A stretch of 64,000 nt of DNA from Paucihalobacter ruber (GTDB lineage: Bacteria > Bacteroidota > Bacteroidia > Flavobacteriales > Flavobacteriaceae): assembly GCF_006494535.1 (NCBI RefSeq), contig NZ_VHIQ01000002.1, positions 496,001-560,000 of the forward strand, read 5' to 3'. Below, piece by piece: positions 8,658 to 18,190 of the stretch. Position 1 is the first letter of the stretch. The number at the start of each line of letters is the position of its first letter. Below the pieces are notes generated by a model. It worked only from the letters and a program-made list of their open reading frames with translations, was not told the DNA's origin and ran no database searches. Both the position numbers and the translations under genes were made by a program.

Positions 8658-8965
8658 GAAGTGCGAAAGGGCATAAAAAAAGTATAAAGGCGATGGCCTT
8701 TACTTTTGTATTTCCAGCGTAGGCTGTAATAGGATTCTATAAATCCTTGTCTGGCATTATTGAAGTGCGAAAGGGCATAAAAAAAGTATAAAGGCGATAG
8801 CCTTTACTTTTGTATTTCCAGCGTAGGCTGTAATAGGATTCTATAAATCCTTGTCTGGCATTATTGAAGTGCGAAAGGGCATAAAAAAAGTATAAAGGAG
8901 ATAGCCTTTACTTTTGTATTTCCAGCGTTTGATGTAAAAGAATTCTATAAATCCTAATATTCTAG
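8658..8965 (+). repeat. Three tandem 104-bp repeats with internal hairpins
   Basis: Units start at 8658, 8762 and 8866 (GAAGTGCGAAAGGGC...), an exact period of 104 bp. The first two are almost identical; the third diverges in its last third. Each holds the imperfect hairpin AAAGTATAAAGGC-GATG-GCCTTTACTTT and the phrase CTATAAATCC. They fill the otherwise gene-free stretch between the tRNAs and the next CDS. No open reading frame fits them. They could be a structured non-coding RNA, transcription-blocking hairpins, or simple tandem duplication of an intergenic element. Confidence 0.85.
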
Positions 8966-9084
8966 ATAAATCAAGAAATACAAGACTAAAAACCTGAAAA
9001 TGAAGCACAAGTTAACTCTGTTATAAACATGTTAAGTTTTTTAGAAGGTTTCAATTATTTTTAGCTTTTGCCTATATTTAAAGC

Positions 9085-10950
9085 GTGAAGTTATTTCTTA
9101 CATTTTCTTTATTTTTTATTTTAGGATACAGTAACTACTGTAATGCTCAGCTTGGTTTTTGCAGTGGTAATTCCGGCGCTCCTATTTTTACAGAAACCTT
9201 TGGTGCCGGAAGTAATTTTGGTCCACCATTGCCCGCCGGAACTACCACCTATCAGTTTGTGTCAGAAGCACCGCAAGACGGACAGTATACCATAGCCAGC
9301 AACAGTGGTTTTTTTGATTGGCACAACACGGGCGACAGAACACCTGGTGATACTAACGGAAAGATGTTAATTGTTAATGCCGACTTTACAGCCGGTGAGT
9401 TTTTTAGAATTACCGTTTCTGGTTTGTGCCAAGGAACTTCTTACGAATTTTCGTCGTGGGTCCTAAATTTACTTCCTATAAGTGGATGTGGAGGTAATGG
9501 CATTCCAATAAATGTTGGATTTCAAATATGGGATAGTACAGACTCAGTTTTATTAGCCTCAGGAAATACAGGACCTGTTGGTGGTACTGTCTCTCCGGTT
9601 TGGAATCAATATGCCTTAGTATTTCAAACCGAACCAGGTCAAACAGAGGTAATTTTAAAAATGATTAACAACGGTCAAGGCGGATGCGGAAACGATTTAG
9701 CTATTGACGATATTGTTTTTAAATCATGCGGAGATGCCATTGATATCACCGATAATAACAACTCAGATGTTTTTCTCGGGTGCTCAAATACTGCAACTAA
9801 CTTGGAATTAACAGCTAATCCGGATTTCGCTGTTTTTCAAACACATGCATATCAATGGCAGATGAGTAATGATGGTAATAACTGGAGCGATATTTCCGGA
9901 GAAAATAATCAGTCATATACAGCTAATCCTGCAGAAGGCAGTACTTTTTATAGAGTAACGGTAGCTGAAGATGCAGCCAATTTACAAAATGAGTTGTGCA
10001 ATGTGATATCAGATGTTTTTGAGTTTACCATAGAACCACCACCAGATGCACCGATAAGTAATGGCGATATAACAGATTGTGGTACTGATGAGGTTTCACT
10101 TACTGTGAATGTGCCAAATAACATACTTGTTAATTGGTTTGATGCGCCAACAGGTGGTAATTTAATAGCAAGTAATACGGCTGCCTTTATAACTAACGTC
10201 CCGGGAACCTATTACTCAGAGTCAGTGACTCAAAGAGCCGGATGTAGCTCACTTTCCAGAACCGCTGTAAAATTTACCAGACTAGAACCTTTAAACTTTA
10301 CCGATGAAACAATCTATTTTTGTGAAGGCGAGCAAGTAACACTTGGTGTAGAAGTTGAAAACAACGTGAGTTATATATGGAGCACGGGAGAAACTCTACC
10401 ACAAATTACAGTTGCAGCCCAAGGCACCTACTCGGTAGATTTTGTAAATGCCAATGGTTGCGAAGCCACTAAAAATTTTGAACTATTTCAGATAAACACC
10501 CCCGTAATTTCAGAGGTAATAACCAATGGTTTCGACATAGAAATTATCACTTCAGAAACAGGTGATTTTAGTTATTCTATTGACGGGCAAAACTTTCAAT
10601 ACGGTAACATTTTTTATGCAATTCCCGGCGGAAGATACACCATCACAGTAAGAGAAAATCTTGGATGTGGCGAAGACGTAGTTTCTCATCTTCACTTTGT
10701 TATTCCTAAATTTTTCACGCCAAATAATGACGGGTTTAACGACTTCTTTGAAATAAGAGGTATTCAGGAATTTGGCAATTCAGAAGTAAATATTTTTGAT
10801 CGCTTTGGGAAGCTATTAAAAAGCTATAAAAACTCACCTGTTATTTGGGACGGAAGCTATTTAGGAAGTTCATTACCTACCAATGATTACTGGTATCAAA
10901 TTATTATTGATGGTGAAGAATTTAACGGACATTTTACGCTTAAACGTTAA
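9085..10950 (+). CDS. Cell-surface protein with T9SS type B (gliding-associated) C-terminal domain
   Basis: A 621-residue exported protein that starts with GTG; the signal peptide is MKLFLTFSLFFILGYSNYCNAQ. The N-terminal half (about residues 25-215) resembles a lectin/jelly-roll-like domain with conserved W and Cys residues (SSWVLNLLPISGCGG, AIDDIVF). It is followed by Ig/PKD-like modules with paired Cys. The last 90 residues (FFTPNNDGFNDFFEI ... GEEFNGHFTLKR) are the CHU_C/gliding-motility-associated C-terminal domain that marks T9SS type B cargo. Its last 150 residues are nearly identical to those of the next gene, so the two are paralogues that share a recently duplicated or converted module. 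The ligand is unknown. Confidence 0.9.
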   Translation: MKLFLTFSLFFILGYSNYCNAQLGFCSGNSGAPIFTETFGAGSNFGPPLPAGTTTYQFVSEAPQDGQYTIASNSGFFDWHNTGDRTPGDTNGKMLIVNADFTAGEFFRITVSGLCQGTSYEFSSWVLNLLPISGCGGNGIPINVGFQIWDSTDSVLLASGNTGPVGGTVSPVWNQYALVFQTEPGQTEVILKMINNGQGGCGNDLAIDDIVFKSCGDAIDITDNNNSDVFLGCSNTATNLELTANPDFAVFQTHAYQWQMSNDGNNWSDISGENNQSYTANPAEGSTFYRVTVAEDAANLQNELCNVISDVFEFTIEPPPDAPISNGDITDCGTDEVSLTVNVPNNILVNWFDAPTGGNLIASNTAAFITNVPGTYYSESVTQRAGCSSLSRTAVKFTRLEPLNFTDETIYFCEGEQVTLGVEVENNVSYIWSTGETLPQITVAAQGTYSVDFVNANGCEATKNFELFQINTPVISEVITNGFDIEIITSETGDFSYSIDGQNFQYGNIFYAIPGGRYTITVRENLGCGEDVVSHLHFVIPKFFTPNNDGFNDFFEIRGIQEFGNSEVNIFDRFGKLLKSYKNSPVIWDGSYLGSSLPTNDYWYQIIIDGEEFNGHFTLKR

Positions 10951-11327
10951 AATTGTTATGTTAACACTTTTGTTGCAAATTCAAGATTTTACAATCAGTG
11001 TTTTGCTGTATTTTCCACTACAAAAACTATACAAATTCTGTCTTTAGTATAATTACGGTTATAATTTTATATATTGTACTCTCGGATTAGTAAGCGTTTT
11101 TTCATTTTTTATAAAAATGGCTTCTATTTTTCACAAAATAGAATTTTGTAGCCCACCTGTAGCCCATCCAATTTTTTACCGATTTTCGGAATAAAGCTCG
11201 ATGTATTGGGAATTGACAAACCAAACATAGAGAATTAAAGAAAATGCCTACTTGGTTACTCATAAAATAGCCAATAGATTGAAGATAGGCGTGAAAGAAA
11301 AATTTATTTAAATCAAATCTTGAATTG
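10951..11327. other. Gene-free interval between two surface-protein genes
   Basis: I see no supported gene here. A minus-strand frame at 11102-11359 has no recognisable domain and overlaps the next CDS. A short tandem GTAGCCC motif occurs at about 11148-11167. The interval probably holds the promoter and leader of the downstream repeat protein. Confidence 0.4.
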
Positions 11328-13940
11328 ATGAAATTCTTTTTTGTATTAGTATGCACCATTTTACTTCATAGTAGCACGTTTGGACAGATTATTTTGACCC
11401 AAACCCATAGTGATGCAACCATAGGACTTGATAGAAAGGCATTTCTTGGTTTAGGAAATACTTCGCAGAGTAGTGATGGATATGCCCATGATTTTACATT
11501 GCCTGAAAGAACCAGTTCGTGTGAGAGGATTTCAGCTATTAGTGTTGTTATCAATCTTACAAGTTATACCAATAATAGTTTGCCCGGTTGTCCGCCAATA
11601 ACACTGTATTACAATCTATTTTATGGATGTGGTACATACAGCGGCGGTGCTACGTGTTTACCAGCTACTAATTTGATAGCAGAACCTAATTTCGCTCCTA
11701 ATACAAGCCCGCCAACATTTAATTTTGGAAATCCTTTAGGTAGCCCTCTTAATGCCAATATTGAGCCGGATTTTGGTGATAATTTAAGTGTAGACATTAT
11801 ACCTGTTTCCAATCCCGGCTGTAATTCGGTTAGTAATGGTCGAATAAGCTATGAATATACAATAACGGTTACTGTTTCAGTTGAAGAGGTACCAGATGTA
11901 TCACCAACCTTCACGCAAGTACCAGCCATATGTGAGGGTGAAGCACTAAGCGCTCTACCAACCACCTCTGAAAATGGAATTACAGGAACATGGTCACCTG
12001 CCTTAGACAATACCACCACCACCGAATACACATTCACACCGGATGCCGGACAATGTGCAAGCACCCAGACAATGACAATCACTGTCAATCCGGCAACGAC
12101 TCCAACCTTCACACAGAGACCGGCCATATGCGAAGGGGAAACCTTATCACCATTACCAACCACCTCTGAGAATGGAATAACAGGAACATGGTCACCTGCA
12201 TTGGACAATTCAACCACCACCGAATATACTTTTACGCCGGATACCGGCCAGTGCGCCCGCACCCAAACAATGACAATCACTGTCAATCCGGCAACAACTC
12301 CAACCTTCACACAGATACCGGCCATATGCCAAGGGGAAACCTTATCACCATTACCAACCACTTCTGAAAATGGAATTACAGGAACATGGTCACCTGCCTT
12401 AGACAATACCACCACCACCGAATACACATTCACACCGGATACCGGCCAGTGCGCCAGTATCCAAACAATTACAATCACTGTCAATCCGGCAACGACTCCA
12501 ACCTTCACACAAGTATCGGCCATATGCGAAGGGGAAACCTTATCACCATTGCCAACCACTTCTGAAAATGGGATTTCAGGAACATGGTCACCTGCCTTAG
12601 ACGATACAACCACCACCGAATACACATTTACACCGGATACCGGCCAGTGCGCCAGTATCCAAACAATTACAATCACTGTCAATCCGGCAACAACTCCAAC
12701 CTTCACACAAGTATCGGCCATATGCGAAGGGGAAACCTTATCACCATTACCAACCACCTCTGAGAATGGAATAACAGGAACATGGTCACCTGCATTGGAC
12801 AATTCAACCACCACCGAATATACTTTTACGCCGGATACCGGCCAGTGCGCCCGCACCCAAACAATGACAATCACTGTCAATCCGGCAACGACTCCAACCT
12901 TCACACAGAGACCGGCCATATGCCAAGGGGAAACAATATCGGTTTTACCAACCACCTCTGAAAACGGGATTACAGGAACATGGTCACCTGCATTGGACAA
13001 TTCAACTACCACCGAATACACGTTCACTCCCGATGCCGGACAATGCGCAAGCAACCAAACAATGACAATCACTGTCAATCCGGCAACGACTCCAACATTC
13101 ACTCAAGTGCCGGCCATATGCCAAGGGGAAACAATATCGGTTTTACCAACCACCTCTGAAAACGGGATTACAGGAACATGGTCACCTGCATTGGACAATT
13201 CAACTACCACCGAATACACGTTCACTCCCGATGCCGGACAATGTGCCACCATTCAAACAATGACTATAACGGTTAATCCAGTCGATACGCTGCCAACCTT
13301 CACACAAGTGCCGGCCATATGCGAAGGGGAAACCGTATCACCATTACCAACCACCTCTGAAAATGGAATTACAGGAACATGGTCACCTGCCTTAGACAAT
13401 TCAACTACCACCGAATACACTTTTACGCCGGATGCCGGACAATGCGCAAGTACCCAAACTATGACAATTGTTGTAAATATTAATACGGCACCGGTTATTT
13501 CAGAAGTTAAAACCAATGGCTTCGACATAGAAATTATCACTTCAGAAACAGGTGATTTTAGTTATTCAATAGATGGGCGAAATTTTCAATACGGCAATAT
13601 ATTTTATGGTATTCGTGGCGGGAGATATAGTATTACCGTTAGGGATAACTCTGGATGTGGTCAAGATGTATTGTCTCATCTTCACTTTGTAATTCCTAAA
13701 TTTTTTACACCAAATAACGACGGATTTAACGACTTTTTTGAAATTAGAGGTATTCAGGAATTTGGAAATTCAGAGGTCAATATTTTTGACCGCTTCGGGA
13801 AACTTCTAAAAAGCTACAGGAATTCACCTGTTGTTTGGGATGGAACTTATTTAGGAAATCTGTTGCCTACCAATGATTATTGGTACCAAATTATTATAGA
13901 CGGAGAAGAATTTACGGGTCATTTTACACTAAAGCGCTAG
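11328..13940 (+). CDS. T9SS type B surface protein with eight 66-residue repeats
   Basis: An 870-residue exported protein. The signal peptide MKFFFVLVCTILLHSSTFGQ starts at the ATG (11328), one codon after an in-frame TTG. A unique N-terminal domain (about 21-190) is followed by eight consecutive 66-residue repeats. Each repeat runs TPTFTQ-PAIC-GET-S-LPTTSENGI, then GTWSPALDN, then TTTEYTFTP, and ends GQCA-QTMTITVNP. Two Cys per repeat could form a disulfide. The C-terminus is the same gliding-motility-associated type B sorting domain as in the previous gene (FFTPNNDGFNDFFEIRG ... FTLKR). The protein is probably an elongated surface adhesin or stalk. Repeat number may vary between strains because the DNA repeats are very similar. 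Confidence 0.92.
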   Translation: MKFFFVLVCTILLHSSTFGQIILTQTHSDATIGLDRKAFLGLGNTSQSSDGYAHDFTLPERTSSCERISAISVVINLTSYTNNSLPGCPPITLYYNLFYGCGTYSGGATCLPATNLIAEPNFAPNTSPPTFNFGNPLGSPLNANIEPDFGDNLSVDIIPVSNPGCNSVSNGRISYEYTITVTVSVEEVPDVSPTFTQVPAICEGEALSALPTTSENGITGTWSPALDNTTTTEYTFTPDAGQCASTQTMTITVNPATTPTFTQRPAICEGETLSPLPTTSENGITGTWSPALDNSTTTEYTFTPDTGQCARTQTMTITVNPATTPTFTQIPAICQGETLSPLPTTSENGITGTWSPALDNTTTTEYTFTPDTGQCASIQTITITVNPATTPTFTQVSAICEGETLSPLPTTSENGISGTWSPALDDTTTTEYTFTPDTGQCASIQTITITVNPATTPTFTQVSAICEGETLSPLPTTSENGITGTWSPALDNSTTTEYTFTPDTGQCARTQTMTITVNPATTPTFTQRPAICQGETISVLPTTSENGITGTWSPALDNSTTTEYTFTPDAGQCASNQTMTITVNPATTPTFTQVPAICQGETISVLPTTSENGITGTWSPALDNSTTTEYTFTPDAGQCATIQTMTITVNPVDTLPTFTQVPAICEGETVSPLPTTSENGITGTWSPALDNSTTTEYTFTPDAGQCASTQTMTIVVNINTAPVISEVKTNGFDIEIITSETGDFSYSIDGRNFQYGNIFYGIRGGRYSITVRDNSGCGQDVLSHLHFVIPKFFTPNNDGFNDFFEIRGIQEFGNSEVNIFDRFGKLLKSYRNSPVVWDGTYLGNLLPTNDYWYQIIIDGEEFTGHFTLKR
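11901..13487 (+). repeat. Eight in-frame 198-bp tandem repeats
   Basis: The repeats encode the eight 66-residue Ig-like units of the surface protein. Neighbouring copies share long identical stretches (for example units 6 and 7, and units 2 and 5). This is a pattern expected from unequal crossing-over or gene conversion. The last unit boundary carries one extra codon (VDTLPTF). Confidence 0.95.
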
Positions 13941-14050
13941 ATGATTGATTTTTGTTTATCGAAAATGTAACATCAAATGTCAACAATAGAATAATTAGAT
14001 CATCTTAAAAAGTTAATTTCGCGCTGGCAAATCTTTAATCATTTATCTTT

Positions 14051-15247
14051 TTGAAGGAGCTTTATCTTTTTTTTAAATCCGAATACAAAAATGTTGGGTT
14101 TGGCTACACCTTAACTTTCTTATCCAGTTTTGGGCAAACGTTTCTCATTTCACTATATGTGCCTGAAATTTTGCAGGTGTTCAGTATCAGTAATGGTGTT
14201 TTTGGAGGAATTTACGCGTTTGCAACCATTATTGCTTCATTTATAATGCTTACCGTTGGTCATAATATAGATCATAAGCCTGTAAAACAGGTAACTATGG
14301 TAACCACCATTGGAATGGCCGTTTCTACGCTCATTTTAGGATTTTCGCATTACAGTTTAATAATTTTAATATTGGCATTAATTGGGCTGCGACTTACAGG
14401 TCAGGGATTAATGAGCCATATTAGCCTAACGGTGATGTCCAGACAATACGACTCTAACAGGGGGAAAGCTTTAAGTATTGCCATGCTAGGTTACTCAGTT
14501 GGTGAGGCTGTGTTACCTTTAATTTTATCAATTATTATAGTAACTTACAATTACGAAGTGAGCGCATGGGTATGTGCCTTGTTTTTAGGCTTATATATAG
14601 TAAGATTATATTTTCAGGATTTATCTAGATTGGATGAGCAAAGCAACCTTAACCATAAACCAACCGCAAAAGCTTTAATAGGAGATTATTCAACTTTGTT
14701 AAAAGATAAATTTTTCTGGATTTTAATACCTGCAACTTTCATGCTTGGATTTGTGTTTACAGCGGTATTTTTTTATCAATATGTGTTTGTTGAGCAAAAA
14801 GGATGGTCGGTGGCGTTATATGCCAGTTTTTTTACAGCCTATGCGGTAAGTAGATTTTTGTTTTCAATATTTGGAGGTATCTGGGTAGATAAATATACCG
14901 CTAAAAAGCTATTTAGAATTTATATGATACCACTTATTATTGGCTTAATTCCGTTTGCTTTTGTCAGCCATATTTATGGTGCTTTAGTGTTTTTGGTGCT
15001 TTCTGGTTGCACTATGGGTTTAGCCGGAACGGTAAAAACTGCCTTGTTAGCAGAATTATTTGGCACAGAAAAATTAGGAGCTATTCGTAGTTTGTTCACC
15101 ATGATTATGGTTATCAGCACTGCACTTGGGCCGTTGATGGTTGGAATTTTAATGGATATGAAGTTAGATTTGAAATGGATTATTACAATCCTAAATATCA
15201 TGCTGGCTTTGGTGTTTATAAATGCGCAACGGATTTCAAAACATTAA
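14051..15247 (+). CDS. Major facilitator superfamily transporter
   Basis: A 398-residue protein with about twelve hydrophobic helices in two six-helix halves and a charged central loop (about residues 190-215). Between helices 2 and 3 it has the MFS-type motif DHKPVKQ. The only plausible start is TTG at 14051, because no ATG lies near the N-terminus and the first helix begins soon after. The substrate cannot be named. It converges with the isoaspartyl peptidase gene. Confidence 0.85.
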   Translation: MKELYLFFKSEYKNVGFGYTLTFLSSFGQTFLISLYVPEILQVFSISNGVFGGIYAFATIIASFIMLTVGHNIDHKPVKQVTMVTTIGMAVSTLILGFSHYSLIILILALIGLRLTGQGLMSHISLTVMSRQYDSNRGKALSIAMLGYSVGEAVLPLILSIIIVTYNYEVSAWVCALFLGLYIVRLYFQDLSRLDEQSNLNHKPTAKALIGDYSTLLKDKFFWILIPATFMLGFVFTAVFFYQYVFVEQKGWSVALYASFFTAYAVSRFLFSIFGGIWVDKYTAKKLFRIYMIPLIIGLIPFAFVSHIYGALVFLVLSGCTMGLAGTVKTALLAELFGTEKLGAIRSLFTMIMVISTALGPLMVGILMDMKLDLKWIITILNIMLALVFINAQRISKH

Positions 15248-15253
15248 ATTCAA

Positions 15254-16330
15254 CTAGTCGTTTTCATCATCATTATAAATCCCAATATACAAATCTTCAT
15301 TCGATTTAATAGAAGCTCTATACATACCGGCCGTATTAAACTCCATGGTAATGTTACCGTCTTTATCAACGGCTACAATACCGCCATCACCACCTAGATT
15401 GGCTACTTTTTCTTGTATTACAATTCTCGAAGCTTCCTCAAGACTCAAACCTTTATAATCCATTAAGGCCGAAATATCGTGTGCTACCATGGCTCTAATG
15501 AAATATTCGCCCCAGCCGGTGCTTGATACTGCGCAGGTTTCATTATTAGCATAAGTACCGGCGCCAATAATTGGTGCATCGCCTATGCGTCCCCAGCGTT
15601 TGTTGGTCATGCCTCCGGTTGACGTACCGGCGGCTAAATTGCCGTCTTTGTCTAAGGCAGCACAGCCCACGGTTCCAAATTTGGAGTCTTTGATATTAGG
15701 GTCAAAATAAACCGATTTGGCGTCGTGATCGAGTTCGGTTTTTTCGCGGTCTTTAATTCTTTGTAATGAATTGAATCTTCCTTCGGTATAAAAATAACTC
15801 GGATCAACAATTTCAACACCTTGCTCCTCGGCAAAGTTTTCGGCACCTTTTCCGGCAAGCATTACATGTTCAGATTTATCCATAACTGCCAAGGCCAAGT
15901 CAATAGGGTTTTTTACGTTGGTAACACCAGCTACAGCTCCTGCGTTTAATGTTTTTCCATCCATAATAGAGGCATCTAATTCATTGGTTTCAGCATTGGT
16001 GAAGACAGCGCCTTTTCCGGCATTAAAAAGCGGTGAATCTTCCATTATATTAATGGTTTTGGTCACAGCTTCAAGACTGGTACCGCCGTTTTTTAAGATG
16101 TTGTAGCCAACCATTATGGCTTCTTCCAACTTGGCCTTGTATTCGGCTTCTCTTTCTGGCGTCATATTTTTTTTGAGAATAGTACCTGCGCCACCATGAA
16201 TAACAATAGCAAATTCGGGCTTCTCAATAACGACTTCAGAACTTGTTTCTTTAATGTTCTGTTTATTCTCATTACATGATACAATTAACAGGCAAACAAT
16301 CGTGAATAATAAGGTAAATGGTGTTCTCAT
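15254..16330 (-). CDS. Isoaspartyl peptidase/L-asparaginase (Ntn hydrolase), lipoprotein
   Basis: A 358-residue plant-type asparaginase. It begins with a lipoprotein signal (LLIVSC, C19), so it is exported and lipid-anchored. The N-terminal alpha part opens with FAIVIHGGAGTI. The autoproteolytic site and nucleophile are in KFGTVGCAALDKDGNLAAGTS, where Thr follows the Gly of GTVG. GGMTNKRWGRIGDAPIIGAG is the substrate-binding loop. The enzyme hydrolyses beta-aspartyl dipeptides and asparagine. Length and motifs fit the family. Confidence 0.92.
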   Translation of the reverse strand: MRTPFTLLFTIVCLLIVSCNENKQNIKETSSEVVIEKPEFAIVIHGGAGTILKKNMTPEREAEYKAKLEEAIMVGYNILKNGGTSLEAVTKTINIMEDSPLFNAGKGAVFTNAETNELDASIMDGKTLNAGAVAGVTNVKNPIDLALAVMDKSEHVMLAGKGAENFAEEQGVEIVDPSYFYTEGRFNSLQRIKDREKTELDHDAKSVYFDPNIKDSKFGTVGCAALDKDGNLAAGTSTGGMTNKRWGRIGDAPIIGAGTYANNETCAVSSTGWGEYFIRAMVAHDISALMDYKGLSLEEASRIVIQEKVANLGGDGGIVAVDKDGNITMEFNTAGMYRASIKSNEDLYIGIYNDDEND

Positions 16331-16402
16331 AATCTGGTTTAATTAGCAGGTGAAAGTTACTACTTTATTATGAATTTTCAATTTAAGCCGTTTAGAATTT
16401 AG

Positions 16403-16410
16403 TACCTTTG
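16403..16410 (+). promoter_or_regulatory. Predicted -7 promoter element for the aldehyde dehydrogenase
   Basis: TACCTTTG matches TAnnTTTG, 32 bp upstream of the start codon. Confidence 0.5.
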
Positions 16411-16442
16411 TGGCTACAACATTAACTTAAAACAGATTACCT

Positions 16443-17996
16443 ATGCAAGCAGTTGCTTCAAACTTTCAAATTCAGGAAACTTTAAATAAACTTGGTATTT
16501 TAGCGGTTAACAATGGTACCTCAACAGGGTCCAATTGGTTTTCAAACGGAGAAGAAATTACCAGTAACTCACCGGTTGATGGCGCTATAATTGCTAAAGT
16601 AAAAACCACTTCTAAAGAAGATTATGAAAAAGTGATGCAAGCGGCTACTTCAGCGTTTTTGGACTGGCGCTTAAAACCCGCACCGCAACGTGGTGAAATA
16701 GTAAGGCAGTTCGGGCAAAAACTACGAGAATTAAAAGAACCACTTGGTAAATTAGTGTCTTATGAAATGGGTAAAAGCTATCAGGAAGGCTTGGGGGAAG
16801 TTCAGGAAATGATTGACATATGCGATTTTGCTGTTGGCCTATCCAGACAATTGCACGGATTTACCATGCACAGCGAACGTCCCGGACACAGAATGTACGA
16901 ACAGTATCATCCGCTTGGGGTGGTAGGTATTATTTCGGCTTTTAATTTCCCGGTAGCGGTATGGGCTTGGAATACCGCCTTGGCATGGATTTGTGGTGAT
17001 GTATGTGTTTGGAAACCCAGCGAAAAAACGCCACTTTGTGGTGTGGCCTGCCAAAAAATAATTGCAGACGTTTTAAAAGAAAACAATCTACCCGAAGGAA
17101 TTTCCTGCTTAATCAACGGCGACTACCGCGTTGGTGAAATGATGACTAAAGATGTACGCATTCCTTTGATATCAGCCACAGGATCTATCCGTATGGGTAA
17201 AATTGTGGCTAAAGAAGTTGCAGGGAGATTGGGTAAGTCTCTTTTAGAACTTGGCGGCAACAATGCCATTATTGTGACGCCCGATGCCGATGTTAAAATG
17301 ACTGTTATTGGTGCTGTTTTTGGTGCTGTTGGTACTTGTGGACAACGCTGTACATCAACACGCCGATTAATAATTCACGAAAGTATTTACGACACAGTGG
17401 TTAATGCTATTGTAGATGCTTACAAACAGTTGCGCATTGGAAACCCATTAGATCAAAACAATCATGTAGGTCCATTAATCGATACAGATGCCGTTAAATT
17501 ATATCTTGACGCACTTGAACAGGTAAAAACTGAAGGTGGAAATATTTTAGTAGAAGGTGGCGTACTTAACGGTGATGGTTTTGAAAGCGGTTGTTATGTA
17601 AAGCCGGCTATTGCCGAAGCCAAAAACGATTTTAAAATTGTACAGCACGAAACCTTTGCACCAATTTTGTATGTAATTAAATATTCGGGTGAAGTTGATA
17701 ATGCCATTGCCTTACAAAATGGCGTTGTACAAGGTTTGTCATCGGCAATTATGACGAACAATTTACGGGAAGCCGAACGTTTTCTATCGCATGCCGGAAG
17801 CGATTGTGGTATTGCCAACGTTAATATTGGCACTTCAGGAGCCGAAATAGGTGGCGCTTTTGGAGGGGAAAAAGAAACCGGAGGCGGAAGAGAATCTGGC
17901 AGCGATGCCTGGAAAATTTATATGCGGAGACAAACCAATACCATTAATTATACCACAGAGTTACCTTTAGCGCAAGGGATAAAGTTTGATTTGTAG
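16443..17996 (+). CDS. amaB: ALDH7-type aldehyde dehydrogenase (probable alpha-aminoadipate semialdehyde/P6C dehydrogenase)
   Basis: A 517-residue NAD-dependent aldehyde dehydrogenase. The general base is in LLELGGNNAIIV and the catalytic Cys is C303 in GQRCTSTRR. The cofactor-binding stretch is ISATGSIRMGKIVA. The ELGGNNA and GQRCTSTRRL versions of the motifs are those of the ALDH7/antiquitin group, which oxidises alpha-aminoadipate semialdehyde in lysine catabolism. The gene has its own promoter and no lysine-degradation neighbours here, so substrate assignment rests on family resemblance. The gene symbol is therefore moderate. Confidence 0.85.
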   Translation: MQAVASNFQIQETLNKLGILAVNNGTSTGSNWFSNGEEITSNSPVDGAIIAKVKTTSKEDYEKVMQAATSAFLDWRLKPAPQRGEIVRQFGQKLRELKEPLGKLVSYEMGKSYQEGLGEVQEMIDICDFAVGLSRQLHGFTMHSERPGHRMYEQYHPLGVVGIISAFNFPVAVWAWNTALAWICGDVCVWKPSEKTPLCGVACQKIIADVLKENNLPEGISCLINGDYRVGEMMTKDVRIPLISATGSIRMGKIVAKEVAGRLGKSLLELGGNNAIIVTPDADVKMTVIGAVFGAVGTCGQRCTSTRRLIIHESIYDTVVNAIVDAYKQLRIGNPLDQNNHVGPLIDTDAVKLYLDALEQVKTEGGNILVEGGVLNGDGFESGCYVKPAIAEAKNDFKIVQHETFAPILYVIKYSGEVDNAIALQNGVVQGLSSAIMTNNLREAERFLSHAGSDCGIANVNIGTSGAEIGGAFGGEKETGGGRESGSDAWKIYMRRQTNTINYTTELPLAQGIKFDL

Positions 17997-18190
17997 TCTT
18001 TAAGAGAATAATTATTTTTCGCTAATATTGGAGATAAAAAAATCTTGCTATAGCTAACCGGTAGGACGGCGCACAACAAGATTTTATAGTAATTGATTAA
18101 TAGCGCTCCAAAGGTACATGAAAGTACCACCTGAAAATTACTTTTTTTATGAGTAGTAGTATTTTTTACATGAATGGTACAGTTTTTAAC

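Noticed and set aside
8443-8659. Two small plus-strand frames across the tRNA genes
   Set aside because: They lie within tRNA-Asn/tRNA-Pro and terminator sequence and encode no recognisable protein.
8658-8965. CRISPR array
   Set aside because: Only three units, period 104 bp, and the whole unit is repeated with no unique spacers. No cas genes are in the window.
11102-11359. 85-residue minus-strand frame, possibly an integrase tail
   Set aside because: No integrase motif (R-H-R-Y) is visible, it overlaps the start of the repeat protein gene, and the frame has no homologous pattern I can name.
11849-13102. Long 417-residue minus-strand open frame opposite the repeat protein
   Set aside because: It is the antisense of the in-frame 198-bp repeats. 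Its openness follows from repeat codon composition, it has no start context or signal, and the plus-strand product has a signal peptide and sorting domain.
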